A stretch of DNA of 64,000 nt from Dehalococcoidia bacterium (GTDB lineage: Bacteria; Chloroflexota; Dehalococcoidia; Bin125), in NCBI GenBank assembly GCA_022826965.1, contig JAJDTU010000005.1, positions 310,001-374,000 on the forward strand. The letters run 5' to 3'. The position numbers and the translations under genes were made by a program. Under the pieces are notes generated by a model, which made no database searches, was not told the origin of the DNA, and saw only the letters and a program-made list of their open reading frames with translations. Shown here in pieces: positions 61,305-64,000 of this stretch. Positions within the stretch are counted from its first letter, which is position 1, and each line of letters begins with the position of its first letter.

Positions 61305-61469
61305 TCAATCGTCGAACGCAGTAATGAGAACGTTGGTATCGCGGGTGAATTCGAACGGCCAAAAGAGGGAGGTGTCTCCTAAGTCAAGCAACGCACCACC
61401 AGGAACGAGCTGACCTCTAAATCGAAAGGGAACTAAGTAGTTGACTCCACGTGGAATAGCCGATACTAT
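61305..61469 (-). pseudogene. 5' remnant of the HExxH protein gene, in-frame TGA at its end
   Basis: The 54-codon frame (61308-61469) reads convincingly as protein, PFRFRGQLVPGG, LLDLGDTSLFWPFEF and TRDTNVLITAFDD, and runs into TGA 61305-61307 and then VIFGDTCDRR in the same frame. There is no start codon before the TAG at 61470-61472. It therefore looks like the upstream part of the same gene, cut by IS insertion and interrupted by a stop. Sec read-through is less likely but not excluded. Confidence 0.55.
61441..61469 (+). promoter_or_regulatory. Promoter of the IS1595-type transposase
   Basis: TTGACT (61441-61446) and TACTAT (61464-61469) are separated by exactly 17 bases and lie 22 bases before ATG 61491. 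The pair is close to the sigma70 consensus. It lies inside the remnant frame of the HExxH gene, so the promoter may come from the element's left end. Confidence 0.7.
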
Positions 61470-61490
61470 CTACTCATAAGGAGATCGGTG

Positions 61491-62414
61491 ATGAGCAAGT
61501 CCACGATCAGCACTTACCAACTCTTCCAGATGTACCCCGACGCGGAAGCCGCACGGCTGTACTTCGAGGGCAGGCGATGGCCGAACGGCCCCATCTGCCC
61601 GCACTGCGACAGCGGCGAGCAGATCACCAAACGCGGTGGCAAGCGCATCGGTTACTACCGTTGCCGCGACTGCGACAAGGAATTCACGGTTCGAACCGGG
61701 ACCATCTTCGAGCGCTCGCACGTGCCGCTCAACAAATGGCTGTACGCGATGTACATCGTCGTCACGGCCCGCAAAGGCGTCTCCTCGTTGCAGCTCGCCA
61801 AAGAGATTGGCGTGCAGCAGAAGACGGCCTGGTTCATGCTCCAGCGGCTGCGCGAGGCTTGCGGCGGCGATGACGATCAGCTCGACGGGATCGTCGAAGT
61901 CGATGAGGCTTACATCGGTGGCCTCGAAAAGAACAAGCACGCTCACAAGAAGCTGAAGGCCGGACGCGGAACTGCTGGCAAGACGGCGGTGCTCGGCATG
62001 CGCGAACGCGGCGGTCGCTCGATTGCGCATCCCGTCGCCGGAACCGATATGGCGACGCTGCGAGCTGAGATTGAGCAGCACGTCAAGCCAGGCGCGACGA
62101 TCTACACGGACGAGCACGGTGGCTACAACGACTTGCCGGACTACCTGCGCGGAACCGTCGCTCACTCGCTCGGCGAGTACGTCGGCCCCGGCGATGTGCA
62201 CATCAACTCGGCCGAGTCGATGTGGGCTGTGCTCAAGCGCAGCATTCACGGAACCTGGCACTCCGTCTCTGTCAAGCACCTTGAGCGCTACGTCCACGAG
62301 GCGATGTTCCGGCTCAACGAGGGCAACGTCAGGATTCACACGCTGGACCGGCTGGCCGCGTTCGCTGACCACGCGTTCACAACTCGGATCACATACAGGG
62401 AGTTGACGGCATGA
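61491..62414 (+). CDS. IS1595-family transposase (ISXO2-like DDE)
   Basis: The 307-residue protein starts at ATG 61491 behind AAGGAG. The N-terminal zinc ribbon is CPHCDSGEQITKRGGKR and YYRCRDCDKEF. Helix-turn-helix segments follow (GVSSLQLAKEIGVQQKTAWFM). The DDE-like catalytic residues are in DGIVEVDEAYIGG, IYTDEHGGYND and HINSAESMWAVLKRS (N/E type). This is the IS1595 (ISXO2/ISNwi) pattern. The sequence is intact and probably active. Confidence 0.92.
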   Translation: MSKSTISTYQLFQMYPDAEAARLYFEGRRWPNGPICPHCDSGEQITKRGGKRIGYYRCRDCDKEFTVRTGTIFERSHVPLNKWLYAMYIVVTARKGVSSLQLAKEIGVQQKTAWFMLQRLREACGGDDDQLDGIVEVDEAYIGGLEKNKHAHKKLKAGRGTAGKTAVLGMRERGGRSIAHPVAGTDMATLRAEIEQHVKPGATIYTDEHGGYNDLPDYLRGTVAHSLGEYVGPGDVHINSAESMWAVLKRSIHGTWHSVSVKHLERYVHEAMFRLNEGNVRIHTLDRLAAFADHAFTTRITYRELTA

Positions 62415-62668
62415 CCAACGTTCCTGAGCTCGATCAGTTCACCGACAGAGTGCTAGCGTATGGGGCAGAGAATCATAAGGAGGTGGACGTGAACGGAACT
62501 ATCTGGTTCACGCTCCCGGAGCCGATCCGGGCCACGGTGACGATTGAACACGGGCCAACTGAATCCCAGCACGAAGAGCCTTCCGCAGATGCTCCGCCTG
62601 CTTCTGATTCAGTTGAAACTCCAGAGACATCGGACCGGCGCCTCGAACGCCCAAGCGACTCGCCTTGA
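62411..62668 (+). CDS. Small ORF coupled to the transposase
   Basis: The ATG overlaps the transposase stop (ATGA). The 85-residue frame begins TNVPELDQFTDRVLAYGAE and VNGTIWFTLPEPIRATVTIE and ends in low-complexity acidic/proline sequence. The first 45 residues look like protein; the rest overlaps the opposing 62508-62774 gene and may be non-coding. Small accessory ORFs after the transposase occur in some IS1595 elements. Function unknown. Confidence 0.5.
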   Translation: MTNVPELDQFTDRVLAYGAENHKEVDVNGTIWFTLPEPIRATVTIEHGPTESQHEEPSADAPPASDSVETPETSDRRLERPSDSP

Positions 62669-62774
62669 TCGTCAGCAAGAATCCCTCGCTTGATTCATCC
62701 ATGCTGATACCAACCCTCTGAACCCCAATCTCGTATCGCTCTCTGCCTTCGTCGTCTACGTGATGAGACATCAT
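62508..62774 (-). CDS. Small unknown protein beside the restriction system
   Basis: AGGAGAAGGAGAAC upstream of ATG 62774 is a very strong ribosome site. The 88-residue frame reads SHHVDDEGRERYEIGVQRVG and MSLEFQLNQKQAEHLRKALRAG (selected pieces) with a strand-helix appearance. No HTH typical of a C protein is present. It lies 21 bases after the restriction gene and could belong to that operon. Its 3' half overlaps the IS accessory ORF, so the IS may have replaced its original end. Confidence 0.55.
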   Translation of the reverse strand: MMSHHVDDEGRERYEIGVQRVGISMDESSEGFLLTIKASRLGVRGAGPMSLEFQLNQKQAEHLRKALRAGIQLARVQSSPWPGSAPGA

Positions 62775-62795
62775 GTTCTCCTTCTCCTATTGGAT

Positions 62796-63407
62796 CTACG
62801 GTTCGACGCCGATCATCCACAGAGGAACGGCTGGCACGCCACGTCCCTGGCGCAGGACATTGACTAAATCGCGCTCGTAGTACGGAACTCCGCTCGACAT
62901 CTCGCGCTCCATCGTCTTCATCGGCAGAATCTCGATCCCGACGTCGATCGCGTCCGAGACGTAGAAGTGAAGGTGCTTGACGAAGAGATCGTGCGCGACG
63001 AAGGCGTACTTGCCGAACTGGACTTCGACCGCAACGCGCTCCTTCACGAAGTCGATTTGGTTGTACGAGAAGATCGGCTCCAAGCCCGCAGCTTGAATCT
63101 GGGCTCGCTGCTCATTTGCTGGGAGACTGTGAATCCCACGCACTAGCCGCTCGTCGCTGGTCACCCAGAATTGGATCCGTCGGTCTTGCCAACCGCGTTT
63201 GACGAACCCGAGTTTGAAGGCCTGATTCAGCGCTGGCGGAGAGAACAGCATCCGGCCCACCATGCCCCGCTCCCGCGATCTCTTCGTACGCAGAGAGTCG
63301 GCGTCCACTGAGCCGATCACTTCTAACACTTCCGCGTGGAGAGCTGGTCTGTGCACCAGCAAGTACTCCTCACCGTTCAGGTGGGAGTAAGTGGCTCCGA
63401 TCTGCAT
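62796..63407 (-). CDS. BglII/BstYI-like type II restriction endonuclease
   Basis: The 203-residue protein matches the BglII/BstYI family. The catalytic part is IDFVKERVAVEVQFGKYAFV (about residues 117-136, D...E-x-Q as in BglII), HDLFVKHLHFYVSDAIDVGI follows, and the C-terminus MSSGVPYYERDLVNVLRQGRG plus PAVPLWMIGVEP is characteristic. Known members cut AGATCT or RGATCY; the exact site here is not determinable. The start ATG overlaps the methyltransferase stop (TGATG), so methyltransferase precedes nuclease in one transcript. Confidence 0.9.
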   Translation of the reverse strand: MQIGATYSHLNGEEYLLVHRPALHAEVLEVIGSVDADSLRTKRSRERGMVGRMLFSPPALNQAFKLGFVKRGWQDRRIQFWVTSDERLVRGIHSLPANEQRAQIQAAGLEPIFSYNQIDFVKERVAVEVQFGKYAFVAHDLFVKHLHFYVSDAIDVGIEILPMKTMEREMSSGVPYYERDLVNVLRQGRGVPAVPLWMIGVEP

Positions 63408-64000
63408 CAGTGACCGCCGTTTGGCCGCGTCGGGTCGTACACCGGCTTGCCCATTGGCCGCGTGCGTAATGTGCCAGCTTCAAGCTCTGCGATTCGCTGG
63501 CGTGCGATATCGACGTATTCCTGCTCAATGTCGCAACCGTAGGCCTCGCGCTCATGTTTGAGCGCGGCGATCAGCGAGGAGCCAACTCCCATGTACGGGT
63601 CAAGCACGATATCGCCCGGATCCGTCATCGAGAGCACCAACCGCTCGACCAGCTCTACCGGGAACTGGCAGGGGTGAACCGTCTTCTCGATGTGGTTGTT
63701 CTTGACGTTGGGAATCTCCCAAACGTCGCTCGGATTCTTGCCGCGGGGGTTGCCCGACAGTTGCCCGGCCTTCGGCCCTTTGAAGTGCCGCTTGTTCGGA
63801 TACTTGGACGGCACGCGGATCGGGTCAAGATGCCAGGTGTAATCGGCACTCTTCGTCCACCAGTTGATCGTCTCATACCGGCCCGAGAGCCGCTTGCTGG
63901 CATGCAAGCCGTGGCCGTAGTGCCAGATGATCCGATTGCGGAGCTGCAAGCCGTGAGACTGGAAGATCGGCCAGAGCGCGATATCGAGCGGGACGATCTC
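63407..64000 (-). CDS. Type II DNA methyltransferase (beta class), 5' end outside window
   Basis: The frame is open through the right edge. The C-terminal part shows motif I, GDIVLDPYMGVGSSLIAALK, and the following SAM acid segment YGCDIEQEYVDIARQRIAEL, so motif I comes late as in beta-class N4-cytosine/N6-adenine enzymes; the catalytic (S/D)PPY motif would lie beyond the window. IIWHYGHGLHASKRLSGRYE and NWWTKSADYTWHLDPIRVP are typical target-region sequences of this class. It protects the site cut by the adjacent nuclease. Family for BglII/BstYI pairs is usually m4C or m6A. Confidence 0.9.
   Translation of the reverse strand, partial: EIVPLDIALWPIFQSHGLQLRNRIIWHYGHGLHASKRLSGRYETINWWTKSADYTWHLDPIRVPSKYPNKRHFKGPKAGQLSGNPRGKNPSDVWEIPNVKNNHIEKTVHPCQFPVELVERLVLSMTDPGDIVLDPYMGVGSSLIAALKHEREAYGCDIEQEYVDIARQRIAELEAGTLRTRPMGKPVYDPTRPNGGH

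Larger units (their letters stand above)
61441..62668 (+). mobile_element. IS1595-family insertion sequence, ends not resolved
   Basis: The element contains a promoter, a transposase and a coupled small ORF. I could not find convincing terminal inverted repeats or a target duplication: the left end must lie near 61410-61470 and the right end between about 62560 and 62800. A perfect 10-bp inverted repeat CAACTGAATC/GATTCAGTTG occurs at about 62557-62566 and 62605-62615 and could be an internal structure. Confidence 0.6.

Overview
The window is 64 kb of GC-rich, gene-dense bacterial DNA carrying mostly housekeeping genes with GTG/TTG starts and many ATGA/GTGA overlaps. The gene set fits a Chloroflexota-like bacterium (Dehalococcoidia/SAR202-type), or less likely an actinobacterium: a GuaB3-like IMP dehydrogenase homologue, an F420-type LLM oxidoreductase, a PhoX phosphatase, complex I without NuoEFG in the cluster, a single-membrane-type c-di-AMP module and a UGSC selenoprotein. 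This placement is inference from gene content, not a computed phylogeny. Layout: 1-5.8 kb holds a truncated methyltransferase, tRNA-Arg(CCG), a Tat-exported PhoX-type protein, comM and a class V aminotransferase. 5.8-15 kb holds relA/spoT, then hisS-prfA-prmC-serine hydrolase, a guaB3-like gene and rsmI. 15-24.5 kb holds metG, tatD carrying an in-frame repeat insertion, a DUF4268-type nuclease-like gene, a polyprenyl diphosphate synthase and a leftward recombination/replication cluster (ybeY, dnaX, ybaB, recR, recO, fmdB-like). 24.5-34.3 kb is a leftward complex I operon, nuoA-C-D-H-J-K-(small ORF)-L-M-N, with nuoB and nuoI absent as well as nuoEFG. 34.3-38.6 kb is repeat-rich, with a small unknown gene, a PHP phosphoesterase behind a tandem palindromic operator, a MaoC-type hydratase pair, a GNAT gene and a Nudix gene. 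38.7-45 kb is a leftward overlapping run cdaA-cdaR-der-plsY-gpsA-HEAT protein, linking c-di-AMP, ribosome assembly and phospholipid synthesis. 45-51 kb has argF, divergent comEA-comEC, tRNA-Leu(UAA), a small unknown gene, a zinc alcohol dehydrogenase and tRNA-Ser(UGA). 51-58.4 kb is a mixture: serS, two methyltransferase/unknown genes, Nudix, beta-propeller, PPOX-like, LLM and nucleoside hydrolase. The last 6 kb is the accessory end: a two-gene operon encoding a UGSC selenoprotein read through an in-frame TGA and its coupled partner, a HExxH protein with a damaged 5' end, an IS1595-type element with a clear promoter, and a BglII/BstYI-like type II restriction-modification system that runs off the right edge. 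At least four families of short GC-rich palindromic repeats are scattered through the window, mainly between genes, but one copy has entered tatD and another forms the 3' end of a small gene. Together with comM, comEA/comEC and recO/recR, the window suggests a cell able to take up and recombine DNA. The most interesting single item is the UGA-containing UGSC gene at 59437-59982, which an automatic annotation would split into two fragments.
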